Of a stretch of DNA of 64,000 nt, positions 12,022-23,400 are shown piece after piece. Positions within the stretch are counted from its first letter, which is position 1; each line of letters opens with the position of its first letter. Origin of the DNA: Angiostrongylus vasorum (lineage: Eukaryota > Nematoda > Chromadorea > Rhabditida > Metastrongylidae); NCBI GenBank assembly GCA_018806985.1, contig JADANN010000383.1, positions 925,711 through 989,710 on the forward strand, written 5' to 3'. The position numbers and the translations under genes are program-made. The notes under the pieces are model-generated. The model was not told where the DNA came from. It worked only from the letters and a program-made list of their open reading frames with translations, and made no database searches.

Positions 12022-12410
12022 ACCTGACACTTGAACGGTCCGTCCTCACTGGTTGTGCGAGCCCCAGGACAACCTCCATTTTTCGGAGAATTGCTGGTTA
12101 AGCCATTGTGGTTCAATGGAATCCTGAGGTCAGCCTGGCCAAAGTTTAGCACAGGTCTTCACCACCACAGGCAGTCGCAGCTCTTGTGGATCAGAGGGAG
12201 GTTTGCCACCATGCGACTAGTCGGACACTTGGACGATGGTGGATCCTGGTATTGGTTTACTCCTAGTTAGGCTTCCTGATGGAAACGCCGGACTCCTTTT
12301 CAGCTTGGGAGACCCTGCCAGCGGATGAATCCCCTTGCTTTCATCGCCGCCGCCCGACACTCAGGAACACCTCGAAGCCACGATGAGGCGGTAAACCGTT
12401 GGAAGGAGTT
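12022..12410 (-). repeat. Repeat family D
   Basis: It shares with 25571, 27810 and 28350 the segments CCGTCCTCACTGGTTG, GGAGAATTGCTGGTTAAGCC, GGTTTACTCCTAGTTAGGC, GAAACGCCGGACTCC and GATGAGGCGGTAAACCGTT. I assign minus because the short-period tail (GACACTTGA units) lies at the left end, as a LINE- or SINE-type 3' tail would. Confidence 0.75.
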
Positions 12411-12624
12411 ACTACTATTAAATAATATAATACTAGCCACGTGGTCTGCCTATGATGAAAGCAACGAGTTATTAGCAGAATGTTGTTCTAATCTTTTCAT
12501 GAAGTTTCTTCAGTGATTGCTGCGATAAGAAGAAATACTTAGGGAAATTCGCTCTGTAATGGTAAAATTGTTAACGGTAGCTTTTTCGAGGAAAAAAAAT
12601 TCGTTTTTTGGCACTTCACGCAGC

Positions 12625-12850
12625 AATTCCCAAGACCGACTTCCTATTAACTTCGGCTTTGGTTGATAATCCGATGACTTTCTTCAATAAGCAGACACGA
12701 GGTTGGTATTATAGAGTCCATTAGAATACGATAGCTAACGTTTCGGCGGTTTCGCCTTTTCAGAGCCGTTTATTCGTTGTAAGTATTTAAACTAGTTGGT
12801 GGATAGCAGCCGCACAGGGTAATACATGGGCGAGGACTACTTATTAAAGA
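12625..12850 (-). mobile_element. PLE fragment, 3' end only
   Basis: Left to right: the arm end GACCGACTTCCTATTAAC, the GCAGACACGAGGTTGGTATT arm, a decayed hammerhead-like motif at 12733-12767, then 3' untranslated sequence (TTTATTCGTTGTAAGTATT, GTGGATAGCAGCCGCA). The untranslated part closely matches the fragment at 47935-48005. No coding part is left. Confidence 0.7.
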
Positions 12851-12983
12851 TAAACGTCGAATTCGTCTTTGCTTCTATCTATTCCGTTTTCACAACGATT
12901 GATTGGTATCAGATAATAGATTGCCATCACAATAATCATTTATAAATTATAATAGCGTCATTTTAAACCTTTGCGTTTTGCAG

Positions 12984-13112
12984 CACAACTCGTCCGAAAA
13001 AGTGGCAGTCGCCAGTCTGCTTGACCACACTCGTAGAGCGGAACGGTCATTTATGATAAAATCAGCATCACTGATGAAACGTCATGATGTCGAAAGACAT
13101 GTATTCAGATGA
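12984..13112 (+). CDS. Candidate terminal exon, unrecognised gene
   Basis: It follows GCGTTTTGCAG. The frame stays open for 42 codons (HNSSEKVAVASLLDHTRRAE, then SFMIKSASLMKRHDVERHVF) to a TGA at 13110-13112. Charged composition and codon use look coding, as for the cytoplasmic tail of a receptor or a small regulatory protein. No family is recognised. The exon at 10273 may belong to the same gene. Confidence 0.4.
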   Translation, partial: HNSSEKVAVASLLDHTRRAERSFMIKSASLMKRHDVERHVFR

Positions 13113-13272
13113 GGGAGGTGGATGCGGTACACACACGAACCTCAAGACCAGTACGAGTTTTGCGCCGCCCCTAAGTTCGTTCTTTCACATTCTGCTGTCG
13201 CATCAGCACCGTCACAACCACCAAAACAATCACCGGCATGAATTTTTTCATTTGCTATTTTCGTATTTGTTG

Positions 13273-13503
13273 TTATTCAACGATAATGGTTTTGATGTCG
13301 TCTACACAGTGACCAAATCTATAAATAGTCCGAAATTTCCAGCATGTAGATTCGGGGACATCTAACCCTGTAAATTCCAACTGTTCACTTGGATAAAGAA
13401 ACTGCAGTGATGAACTGGAACTTTCTACATTTCCAAGTTCTGTTCCGATTCGCGGTTTTTTCCTTCTTAATTCGGGCTCTTTTTGCTTTTTTTCCACTAC
13501 TTC
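13273..13503 (-). CDS. Candidate terminal exon on minus strand
   Basis: The open frame reads VVEKKQKEPELRRKKPRIG, then a Ser-rich patch (ESSSSSLQFLYPSEQ), ending in a TAA at 13273-13275. It is basic then acidic and Ser-rich, as in disordered protein tails. The acceptor is unclear: AATGAAG just upstream would fit a phase-1 entry. It is convergent with the exon ending at 13112. Confidence 0.3.
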   Translation of the reverse strand, partial: EVVEKKQKEPELRRKKPRIGTELGNVESSSSSLQFLYPSEQLEFTGLDVPESTCWKFRTIYRFGHCVDDIKTIIVE

Positions 13504-13509
13504 ATTTCT

Positions 13510-14400
13510 TTACTTGAAGAGATTTTTTTACAAAATTTGATTACTTTTTCTTATAATGCTATTTTCTCCGCTCATCAACCGCTTTTCATCGTTGACGAAA
13601 AGCGACGGCAAGCGATTAACCGTGATTGAATTCCCGTATTCTGAAGTCCACAGTTTTTCTCCTCTGTCAGCAAGCCATTTGATTTTCATGAACGGCACTT
13701 CACTTCAATGCCTAGATAAGAGCTCTTTGCCCCTTGGGCAACATTTTGGGCCATATCAAGCATTATAATTTAGAGTATAATAGTAGCTTAGAAGTTCTAG
13801 GAGTTAGAATTGGAACACTTCAACAGCGCTTTTCTTTCTGCTTTTCTGAAGACCTTTTTTAAGTGTCATATTTGTTTATTAACAGCAGTAAAAAGTTTCT
13901 ATCTTCTTTACTGATTAGTATTTATAAGGTTACTTGCTTGTTAGCTGGTTATTATGCTTAATACACTTTCAATAAAGCAGACAAACGTTAATTCTACGAG
14001 TTTAACTGGTCGTTGACGCTAAAAATATGGTAACAAAACGCATTGAGCACGAACCACAGTGAGCTTGTTTTCTAGACATATTAAAATCTTCTTAATGAAG
14101 AGCACTGAGAAGGAAGTACAATAAATTTAGCTCCTTGGAAAAGCTGAAAACTTCGTAGTAGAACGCAGTAAAGGGCAGCTGTAGTTTGTCGCTCATGTCA
14201 TCGATAAATATTAAGCCTTTCGTCCCTCCGACTCCGTAATCTATTTGATGACAACAAAATCGTCTGTCAAAAAAAGAGGCTTTAACGGGTCGATCAATAG
14301 GTTACAGTACGTCTAACGAACAGCTTTATCCTTCTTATCAATCAGTTTTAACTTCACTATCGAACGACTTCATTGTCTCAGCATCGGTCAACTACTGAAA
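13510..14400. other. No gene recognised
   Basis: A 70-codon plus frame at 13556-13768 lacks splice or family support. A short hairpin (CGCTTTTC/GAAAAGCG) lies near 13580-13605. If the minus exons at 13273 and 14408 are one gene, this is its intron. Confidence 0.3.
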
Positions 14401-14407
14401 AAATAAC

Positions 14408-14584
14408 TTTGTAGATCGCTTTCAATTCACTACTATCTGTTAATTTATCGATAAAATTCGGAGATTCACTGATGAAAATGAATTCATGTGTCATTTTGTC
14501 ATAGAACTTAGACGAAGCGATCAGTTCAAGTAAGACATCGACATTAGTTCCAGTTTCTTTCCCAAACTTCATTTGACTTCTGGT
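14408..14584 (-). CDS. Candidate exon on minus strand, unrecognised gene
   Basis: It follows CATAAATTCAG (read on minus) and stays open for 59 codons: TRSQMKFGKETGTNVDVLLE, then IASSKFYDKMTHEFIFISES and FIDKLTDSSELKAIYK, before GTTATT. Entry and exit are both phase 0. An alternative donor (GTAGTG) inside it would join the exon at 13503 in phase. The composition looks like a soluble helical protein. No family is recognised. Confidence 0.4.
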
Positions 14585-14798
14585 CTGAATTTATGATGCA
14601 AGGAGACATCAATACTAATCTACATATTTATACAATATACATTAAAACAATAGAGTGACATATAAAGCAAAAAACATAACGTAGTTGAATACATAAGGTT
14701 TTTACAGGCTATCTCATGCTATTCAGATCCCAGCACGTTTCTATAGATACAGGTATTGTTGTCCAATGAATAATACATAATAATAAAAGTGTGAGATA

Positions 14799-15082
14799 TG
14801 TATAGAGCAGTGGTTAAAAGTGCCCTACAACACTTCCCCCGGTCTTTGTTTCGATGCTATGCCCGATAGGAAAACAAGCTTTCCGTACCTCTACAGTCAA
14901 AAAACTATCATCAGACTCGTTTGGGAGGATAAGAGAGACACTGACTTAATACATCGTTAGGTTATCGCAAGTCGGCTTGTATACAGATATCTGTTCAATT
15001 ACCTCTACGAAGGTGCGAATGGAGGTGAATGCATGTTGTTTCCTTAGGAGCTCTATCAACGTCAGGCGCTTTATCCTTTACA
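14799..15082 (+). repeat. SINE family A, degraded
   Basis: The head TGTATAGAGCAGTGGTTAA and B-box remnant TTTCGATGC are followed by GTTTGGGAGGATAAG, AATACATCGTTAGG and CTCTATCAACGTCAG. It is an old copy. Confidence 0.7.
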
Positions 15083-15304
15083 CTTTAATTACATTGTAAA
15101 TTAAAGGGAATTTTTTAGTAAATATAGATTGCTCGTCTTCCAGTTGTCACTTTATTGATCACCGACTGGATGTAATAGTCTTCGGAGGATAGCTGCCTTG
15201 TTCATCTATACATTTCCACACTACCGATCACTTTGCTCTACCGTCGGATTTCTAAACATCTTAAATACTGTCACTTTTTTTCATGCTATTGTATTGCATG
15301 AAAC

Positions 15305-15700
15305 ACAACTATAATGATGCTGAAATGTTTGCAAAGCTCTGGACCATTGGTGTCTGCGGCGGGGTTCGAATACACTATTAACCCTTCCGGGGGTGACCCG
15401 TTCACCACCACACTATGCGGGTCCTTCGTTTCACCTCTCTCTCAACTATGTTTTAACCTATTAGTGCTATCAGCAATCACATGCCAACGGGATTGATCTG
15501 GGGGGGCACAAATCGGCCTTGAACCCAGTTAAGCTAAAGCTGTAGTATAAGTCACAATGTACACAATGTAGTCACTTTTTTTATTTACTGCCTTTTCTTT
15601 CTTCATTGCACGGTATGATGTGTAATGCAACTACGGTGATGCTGAGATATTTGGAGAACTTCGAACCGCAGCTTATACATCTTAAATATCCTTTTCTGGA
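15305..15700 (-). repeat. SINE family B with start of a second unit
   Basis: Plus text shows the family in reverse: GATGCTGAAATGTTTGCAAA, GGTGTCTGCGGCGGGGTTCG, TTCACCACCACACTATGCGG, CCTTCGTTTCACC, GGGATTGATCTG and GAACCCAGTTAAGC. A second partial unit (GTGATGCTGAGATATTTG) starts near 15648. On minus, the segment with GTGTGGTGGTGAACG and a TTCG-type B box is tRNA-like. Confidence 0.8.
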
Positions 15701-15860
15701 CAAATGTAGCTGAAAGATTAAAAAAAGAACGTTGAAAGTGGTCGTGTTAGCCGCTTTGTTTGTCCAGCTTTCTGGCTTTCTCACGTTTTTTCGCCGCTGA
15801 GGTAGGCCTTTTTAAAACTATGGCACAGCAGCCATTTCGATTTTTCTAAACGAAACCTTC

Positions 15861-16085
15861 GATCGGTAATGATGTGATCATCGATTTCGCACCAAACTTT
15901 CTCATTGATATTGATTAAGTTCTACTTTTTTTAATCAATAATAATGTGATCATCCATTCCATAAAAAACTCATTATCTCACCGATATTGATTAGAGAGCT
16001 CATTCGACAGATCAATATTAAACTTCCGCATTTATATCGATCATATCCAACACCTTCAATCAGTAATAACGTGGTAATTCGATCC
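15861..16085. repeat. Degenerate tandem repeat of about 70-75 bp
   Basis: The motif GTAATGATGTGATCATCGAT at 15866 recurs as AATAATAATGTGATCATCCA at 15936 and, weaker, as CAGTAATAACGTGGTAATTC at 16061. A second shared segment, GATATTGATTA, follows each of the first two. Confidence 0.6.
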
Positions 16086-16089
16086 ACGT

Positions 16090-16820
16090 TGAAATCAGAT
16101 ACTCCTAGCGTCAGTTCAACTTCGTCTCGATGACGTACGTTCTTACATGTAGGGTGGAGATTTTTGAAGTCTTAAGCTAGAATCAAACCGTCGTAAGTCA
16201 TCGAGGTAGATTGATTTAATACTACAACTATTTTTTTTACTTGGTCTCATCGTGTATTGCTAGTAATCCTATAGGCTTTACTTGTTACGCATATTTTTTA
16301 CTGGTCATCTTGGAAACGGTGAAAACTCGTACCACGTTCTCAGATTTTCACGAGGGTTCTTTAATTTTAAATTGGCCTATTACTTTTTTCTTGAAATAGA
16401 AAATGAACTTTTCTGTTTTGATTTTTTCCGCAAATAAAGAAAAAATATTGATTTTTCCGTGAAAAGTTGAAGAACACAACTTAATGTTGATGAATTAAGG
16501 TGCTTGCAGTTAAGATGGTATTGAATAAAACTGATGTTCGGTGGTTGTGGACTTAGATCGTACAGTTACAAATCACCTAGAGAGGTTTTATGAAAGATAA
16601 AAATGCACTTAAGGTTATGTGAACAGTGCTCTTCTTAAATTTTCTCATGCCCAGTGAAAAATAAGCATTCACGAAGAAAAAGGAAATATAAAGGTGAAAA
16701 AAAAACTGTGTACGGTAGCTCGTTTATAATTTCCTGTGGGAATCATGCTGGTATCCTTTTTTTCCGTGTTGATAACTTTTCATTTCTTTCACGTTTTACT
16801 TTTAGTTGTTATACGTGAAT
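16090..16820. other. No gene recognised
   Basis: Very AT-rich with several long A/T runs (for example near 16380-16460 and 16690). No exon or repeat landmark was seen. Confidence 0.4.
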
Positions 16821-16825
16821 AACGG

Positions 16826-17090
16826 CCTGTGTGGCGCAGTGGTCAGAGGAGCCCTGCAACACACACATGGGATCGATCCTCGCGTCCGTGGTTCGACAAA
16901 GCCTTCCATTACTCCGGGGTCGGCAAAATGGTACAGACTTGTCTGGGAGGATAGCAGCACTGGGTCGATACATCGGTAGTCGTTGTAGAGGCCAGATATG
17001 CATTCAATCACCTCCAAACCGTGCTTAATGAAGTCGAATGCATGGCGCATTCCTCAGCGATTGATCAACGCCGAGAGCCTTTTATCTGTG
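16826..17090 (+). repeat. SINE family A
   Basis: A box GTGTGGCGCAGTGGTC, B-box-like GGATCGATCC, then the full body to TTGATCAACGCCGAGAGCC. A block of about 20 bp after GATACATCGGTAG is missing compared with other copies. Confidence 0.9.
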
Positions 17091-17240
17091 AATCAAAACG
17101 ATCTTCATATCGTAATATATACTTTATTGTTTGTATAGTTTTCGCAGAAATCATGCTATTGGCATCATTTTAGTAGAGATGACTCCATAATAGTAGAAAT
17201 GACAAAAAATTTAGTGGTCATGACAAGATGCTTTTCGTTT

Positions 17241-17247
17241 AGCCGTC
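17241..17247 (+). promoter_or_regulatory. Possible trans-splice acceptor of the receptor gene
   Basis: CTTTTCGTTTAG lies about 55 bases before the chosen ATG at 17301 and resembles nematode 3' splice sites. A spliced-leader addition here is an inference that needs transcript data. Confidence 0.3.
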
Positions 17248-17300
17248 TTATTCACTATTCCTCATACTCGCGAATTATTCTCGATTGTTTTGGCTTCGTG

Positions 17301-17436
17301 ATGAGTTTCCGGATTTTAGGAACACGTCCACCGCCGCCGAATCCGATGTCGCTTCCGCTGGACGCGTCGAATTTTAGCGCTGAGGATTTCGCCAACTGGT
17401 TTCGTGAGAGTCGACCTAACGCTGTTGAAAATAATG
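17301..17436 (+). CDS. Receptor exon 1, N-terminal extracellular part
   Basis: ATG at 17301 gives MSFRILGTRPPPPNPMSLPL, then DASNFSAEDFANWFRESRP. Pro-rich and hydrophilic, with no signal peptide, as usual for such receptors. It ends with one base over, before GTTTGT. An in-frame ATG at 17199 would add 34 residues, but the probable splice acceptor at 17241 argues for 17301. Confidence 0.65.
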
Positions 17437-20400
17437 GTTTGTTTTTTTTGTTTCCAATTCTCATTCTGCTAGAATACGGTATTTTCGTAAAATTTTTGGA
17501 CTACGTTCAGAAATCACAGTGCTAGTCATGGTTTATGAATATTTGCTACTAATTTTGCTTGGCTCTTTTTTCTCGACAGTTTTGTTAGTGGTCTCGTTTT
17601 ATAATCGAAAAAAGTACTTTATCTACTGCTCTGTAAAAAAGTATAGAACAGTGAAAAAACGCTTCTGTAGGAAATCTCATAGAAACTTTCTATTGCTTCT
17701 ATTAAAGGTTGGAAATTCCTCACTTTATTTGAAAATGGCCTTCTATTCTTATTACGCTTCACAATTTTTTTTTCAAATTTGTGCCTCATATTAACTCATA
17801 AAGGGCGCATGTGGGACAGTGGTCGGGGGGCGCTCCACAACACACACGTGGGATCGATCCGTGCGCCCCTGGCCCACCAAGCTTTTCCATCCCTCCGTGG
17901 TCGGCAAATTGGTACCAGACTTGTCTGGGAGAACTGGCTCGATGCATCGGTAGGCCACCGAGAGTATTTGTACCATCGGTATCACCTGTAGTCCCGTTGA
18001 TCGTCGAGTGACTCGAGCGGGCACCAGTAAATCTTCCAAAAAAAAGAGACCAATTTTTTCCCTGTCGCGTGCAAGAGTAGCCCAGTGGGCTCTACTCGCT
18101 CTAGGGACTCGTTGAGCATCGTATCTTTTTTTCTAGGCTCTTCGTGAAGAACTCTGACCATCGGGTAGGTGGTCTTCCTGCAGTACGTTTGACATCCCGA
18201 GGAATCCAGTCACTAACGGCCCTTGTCCATCAATTGTCATTCATACGCATTACGTGTCCGACCCAACTTATCTTCGACTGTTTGGCGTACAGAACGGTAT
18301 CTTTGATTTTTGATCGTTGACGCAAATCGGAGCTTCGGATCCCATCCCTTGTATGAAACGGGATACTCCTAGCATCGTCCTTTCGACTGCGCGTTCAATA
18401 ACGCTGAGTGATCTTTCATCCTCTTTACGCATTGACCAGGTTTCTGGCGCATGCGTTAACGCAGGTAGTACCAGTGAGTCGAAAAGGTGGGCACGGAGTG
18501 TTCGGTGTTCTTTGTACTCTTCACTACATCCTCGATGCTCTTGAAAGCTCCCCAAGCCACTCTGTTTGCTTCTGCTCAACTCTGGAGCTAAGTCGTTCAA
18601 CATGTTGATTTCCCGACCTAGGTAGAAGAGTCATTGTAAAGGGACAGATATACATCCAGTCACCTTCAAGCGATGCCTAATGATGTAGAATGCATGGCCC
18701 ATCCCTAAGCGATCGATCAACGCCGAGAGTTTCACCCTTTTTTATTTATTTATTAACTCATATATATCTACGAGGCGCGTGTGGCGCAGTGGTTGGAGGC
18801 GCCACTGTGACACACGTGGAATTGATTCTCGCGTCCATGGCCCACCAAACCTTCCATCTCTCCGGGGTTGGCAAATTGGATACGTCGGTAGGCCACCGCG
18901 AGTCATTGTAAAGGCCAGGTATACATTCAGTCACCTCCAACGATACGTAATGAAGTCGAATGCATGGCGCATCCTTCAGGGATTGATCAACGCCGAGACC
19001 TTTATCCTTTTATATACCTACGGAAACACTGTTTAAATGTCTGGTGCAGAATTAAATTCTTTTTTCTCTTTTTATTCTCCTATCAATTTTTTTTCTTATT
19101 AGAATCTATTTTTCTTTTCGTAGAAATTGATAGCAACATATGAATCGTTAAAAAATAATTCAGCGCACACGCCGTGATACTGTAAGAAAAAGAGGGAAGA
19201 GAAAGGAGGAAAGAAGGGAGAGGAAAAAAGGAAAAAAACTTAAGTTGAATGAGATACGCGGCGTCTTTTTTTCTTTGCCTTTGTGGAAGAGCTTACAGTG
19301 CGCGGATGTTTCGACACAGAACTAGGACGCTCCTATGTTCCTCATTTGTTGTTTCATGGGCTTCTAACCTGTTGAGTGAGGGAATTCACTCATCAAATAA
19401 CTAGGATGTTTACTGAATACCGTTTCGTTGGATTCAGTAAATAAAACAACTCTGTTGCGAAAATCCATGTGATGCTTTTATGCACCACCTCACGATGTCC
19501 CATCAGGGATTCTATTTTATCATTGTAGTTTTTTGGGATTATTTTCTGGTCTTAGAAAGAATACACTATGGAAAAAAGAAAATCAAAGAATGGAATAAAT
19601 AAAAATACCGTAGAAAACTGGAAAGCCCGTTTTTAAGCTGTCTTCAGGCCAAATTTAATTAATGACATTTTAGGGAGTTCCCAGGATTGACTTTCCTATT
19701 AACCTCGGCATTGGATTATAAATCTGTTGTCCTCTTTTTGCAGCAATCGCGAGGTTGTTATTCAGCACACTTTTACTTCCTTGCAAATATAACACATACA
19801 ACACAACGGTAGCTGACGTTTCGGCAGTATCCCCTTTTTCAGAGCCTGAAGGGTACACTAGTGGTACTAAGGCCCCCTCTGTGTTCACAAGTAGGGTACT
19901 AAAAGAAGAATCGCGCAACTTGGCTCGGCAAATAGCCATCTCCAATGGCTACAAAACAGTAACCCCACGAGATAAGTTTGGAAGGAGAGCGACGGCCCCA
20001 AAACGAAGGGTTTGGCCGAAATAAAATCCCGTTTATCTTGTCCTTCATTGATGAAACGGTAGCGATAGTTGAAATACCACCGGATACTCTACGTCGTCAG
20101 TTAGTTCGTAACCGCCTGCATGACCGTCTATGTGAAATACCAAATTGCGTAACTTGCCCTTACAACAGGGACGGTGACTGCATGAGTTCAGGTGCGACAT
20201 ACCTGATTTCTTGTAGTACTTGCGGTGACGAATATGTCGGCGAAACGGGCAGACTTTTATGTATCCGCATAAAAGAACACCTAGATGGCAAACGAAAATC
20301 GAAACAAGGTACGCCACTGGGCACACCTAGTATACAAGAACATAGCGGAGAAGATTTTGATATAAAAGTCGTTATCATCGCACGGGAGAGTAAAACACCA

Positions 20401-23400
20401 ACGCGCCAACTTCTTGAGGCTTTTTGGATAAATTCCAAAAATCCGAGAATGAATAGCAGGGAAGAATGCCTTGAGATAACGCGTGGTCTAGCCCAGTATC
20501 TAAGAACGGATTTTTGATGTGGGATGGTGCAGTAATAAACCATATGCGACTCTAAGCGGCTGTTCTTCCTCGGTGGAAGGCAGGTAAAAAACGGTGGGTT
20601 TTTTTCGAGGAAGCCGGTAGTCGTGCAATTATTTTTTAGATTTTCATATTTCTGTTTGCGTTGTTGAAGCGTTTGACCTAGTAAGTTACATATTAGTGTA
20701 CCCTTCCAGGCTCTGAAGAAGGTGATACTGCCGAAACGTCAGCTACCGTTGTTTTGTATGTGTTGTATTTGTAAGGAAGTAAGGGTGTGCTGAATAACCT
20801 GTAAAAAAAGAGGACAACAGTTTTAGGGAGTGATTTTTTGCTTATCCGGTATGAAGAGAGTAGTCAAGAACTGTGAAATGTAATTTTTTAGTGATCTTTC
20901 TTTGTTTTTACTATCTAGACATGTTATTTTGGAAAGTTCTGCTAAGAATGATAAGGACCATAGATATTCTTGGTGACATTGCGAAACCAATTATGGTTCT
21001 AATGTCCTTGTAATAAAAATTTGTACAGACAATGTCTCGTTAAAAAATTTTGCATTTTCAAATTGATCAACTTGTTAGTTCAAATATATCCTTGTGTTAT
21101 GAAATGACAGCGCAGACTAGTTAGCAGTTGATTTTAACTTGCAACCAGTGACGCCTATAGGTGTCATAATGGTTTTTCGGTTGTGGCTGCTATAACACCT
21201 ATAGATCTCAGTTTTTCTTATGGTGTTTATTTTAACATACAGAACCGTTACCTTATACTTTTTGATATCGTTTTATGGCCTATAGGAAACAGATGTTGTG
21301 TTGGGCGTTCTTCGGGAAAAGCTGTATTCTGCCCTTAAAAATCTGCAAAAAATCATTTGCTGAACGAGTTCACTAATGCGACATTTGGATGTTAAGCGAC
21401 TACTATTTTAATTCTAATTGCTATCTGTCGTTCTCTTTTTTACAGCAATCTCGAGGTTGTTAAACAGCACACGTTTAACTTTAATGATGCTGAGATATTT
21501 GCAAAACTTTGGACCGCAGGTGTCTGCGGTGAGGAACGAACGCGCTATTGTCCTTTGCGGGGAGTAGCGCGCTCACCACCACACCATGCGGGTCCTTCGT
21601 TTCGCCTGTCTCTCAGCTACTTCTATCGATCGAAAAAAAAGCACACGTTTACTTCCATACAATAACACACATACAACACAACTGTAGCTGACGTTTCGGC
21701 AGAATCGCCTGACGATGAGGCAGTCGTCAACCATATGGGACTGTGAGGGGCTGTTCTTCCTCGGTGGAAGACAGGAGGAAAAAGCGGCTCTGAAGAAGGC
21801 GAAACTGTCAAAACGTCAGTCACGGTTTTGTTCTATGTGTGTTACTGTATGAAAGTAAACGCATGCTGTTTAACAACCTCGAGATTGTTGTACAAAAGAG
21901 AACGACAGATTTATAGTCCAATGCCGAAGTTAATAAAAAGTCGATCCTGGAATCTAATTGCTAAAATAAATAACAGCCATATAAATATAAAATGCTACCA
22001 AATGGTGAATGTAGACTGGGTTTGAAAAATACTGAAGTAGAGACCCGTAAGTGGCAAAACACTTGCAGATGCTGACAGTAATGTGTTTGGATGACTGAGT
22101 AAAGCAGCATACATATAATTAAGATGATGGTGAGATATTTGCAAAACTCCGGACCGCAGGTGTCTGCAGTGGGGAACGAACGTGCTATTGTCCCTTTCCG
22201 GGGGTAACGCGTTCACCACCACAGCATGCGGGTCCTTCGTTTCGCCTTTCTCTCAGCTAGTTCAATCGATCAGTGTCAGCACCTATCACTCGGTCACGAG
22301 ATTGATCTGGAGAGCCCAAATCAGCATTGAACCCAGTTAAGCTAAGGCTGTAGTTATAATCACAATCTCTACCTTTTTATTTACATCACCAAAAAAATGT
22401 TTGTTTTTTTTGCAATTTTTGTTTCAGTTTGGCGTTGGGAGCCGATAGCACGAGGTTTCGGTATCTCGTATGTTATTCTTGGAAGCCTAGCGATTTTCCT
22501 GAATCTGTTTTTTCTTTATTCACTGTTAGCGAAACGTCGAAAGTCATTTTTCCACACTTTTTTACATAATGATTCTAGACTTCACTATTATTGACACTAT
22601 TAAAGGTATGTGTATTGATTTTTTAACTTTTGAAAGTGTAAATTCGAATACCTAAGTGAACCGTCTTTTCTATTCGCATTTTATGCTAGCCCTTGTACAA
22701 TTTCCGCCTAACTGGTAATTCGCTGTTTGTGCCAACGTTTTCTTTCCGTGAGGTATCGAAAGCCAATGGCCTTCTCAAATCATCACCATTTGTCAGCTAG
22801 TGACTGTGTTGATCCTAGGAGAGCAGTGGTTCTTGACACCGATTTACTCTTAGTTGGACTTCTGGATAAAAGTGTTCAACTTGCTCCCCATTTTGGGAGA
22901 ACCTGCTAGGATAGTGTTTCCATGGCTAAACATCACAGTTCGTCGCAGAGGAACACCCCACAGCCAGAGGCTAGAGATATACGAAGAAAATGAGGAAGTT
23001 AGAAGAAGCAGCTTAGGAATTCTTCTGTATTAACCTGTCAGTTATTTTTCTTCAATCCCAGATCTACAAAAAGTTTGTTGGGATTGCCCTCGGATCATAC
23101 TCCTCCACTTCAGCGTACTTCTTCCACGTCTTATCACTCAGGTCCTATCATTTCATTCCACTCTTGTTTCCTTCACTTTCAGGTATTTCATCAATTCTCT
23201 TCGCTATTAAATTATTAAAGACTGATCTGAATTCGGACCAATCAATAATATCGATACGTGTTGATCAATACAGTGGCATGCTCTTACGGTTTGTTGTCAC
23301 ACCTTTTCGACTATATTTTCTACCAAAATAGAAGAGGAAGCTGAAACTCGATAGTGCTTTTCTTCAGTGGTACTATTGAATTGGAGTATAACCTATGTTA

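Larger units (their letters stand above)
19678..20820 (+). mobile_element. 1.14-kb PLE derivative: endonuclease kept, reverse transcriptase lost
   Basis: TTTTAGGGAG lies at 19668-19677 and 20821-20830, a 10-bp target-site duplication that fixes both ends. Inverted arms at about 19725-19846 and 20708-20820 share the GTTGTCCTC, AGCACAC and ACATACAACACAAC segments. Each contains a hammerhead-like motif. Between them is the C-terminal PLE coding region with a GIY-YIG domain and no RT motifs. Confidence 0.8.
21423..21952. mobile_element. Small PLE derivative with a nested SINE
   Basis: TCTAATTGCT at 21413-21422 and 21953-21962 is a 10-bp target-site duplication. Inverted arms (CTGTCGTTCTCTTTT at left, AAAAGAGAACGACAG at right) frame two hammerhead-like motifs facing outward and a spacer of about 75 bp (CATATGGGACTGTGAGGGGC and onward). 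The spacer resembles the 3' untranslated part of the 19678 element. No coding part is left. A family B SINE is nested in the left arm at 21478-21639. Confidence 0.7.

Noticed and set aside
20045..20543. Open frames of 93 and 127 codons on minus
   Set aside because: They lie opposite the GIY-YIG coding frame and carry no motif; the plus frame explains them.
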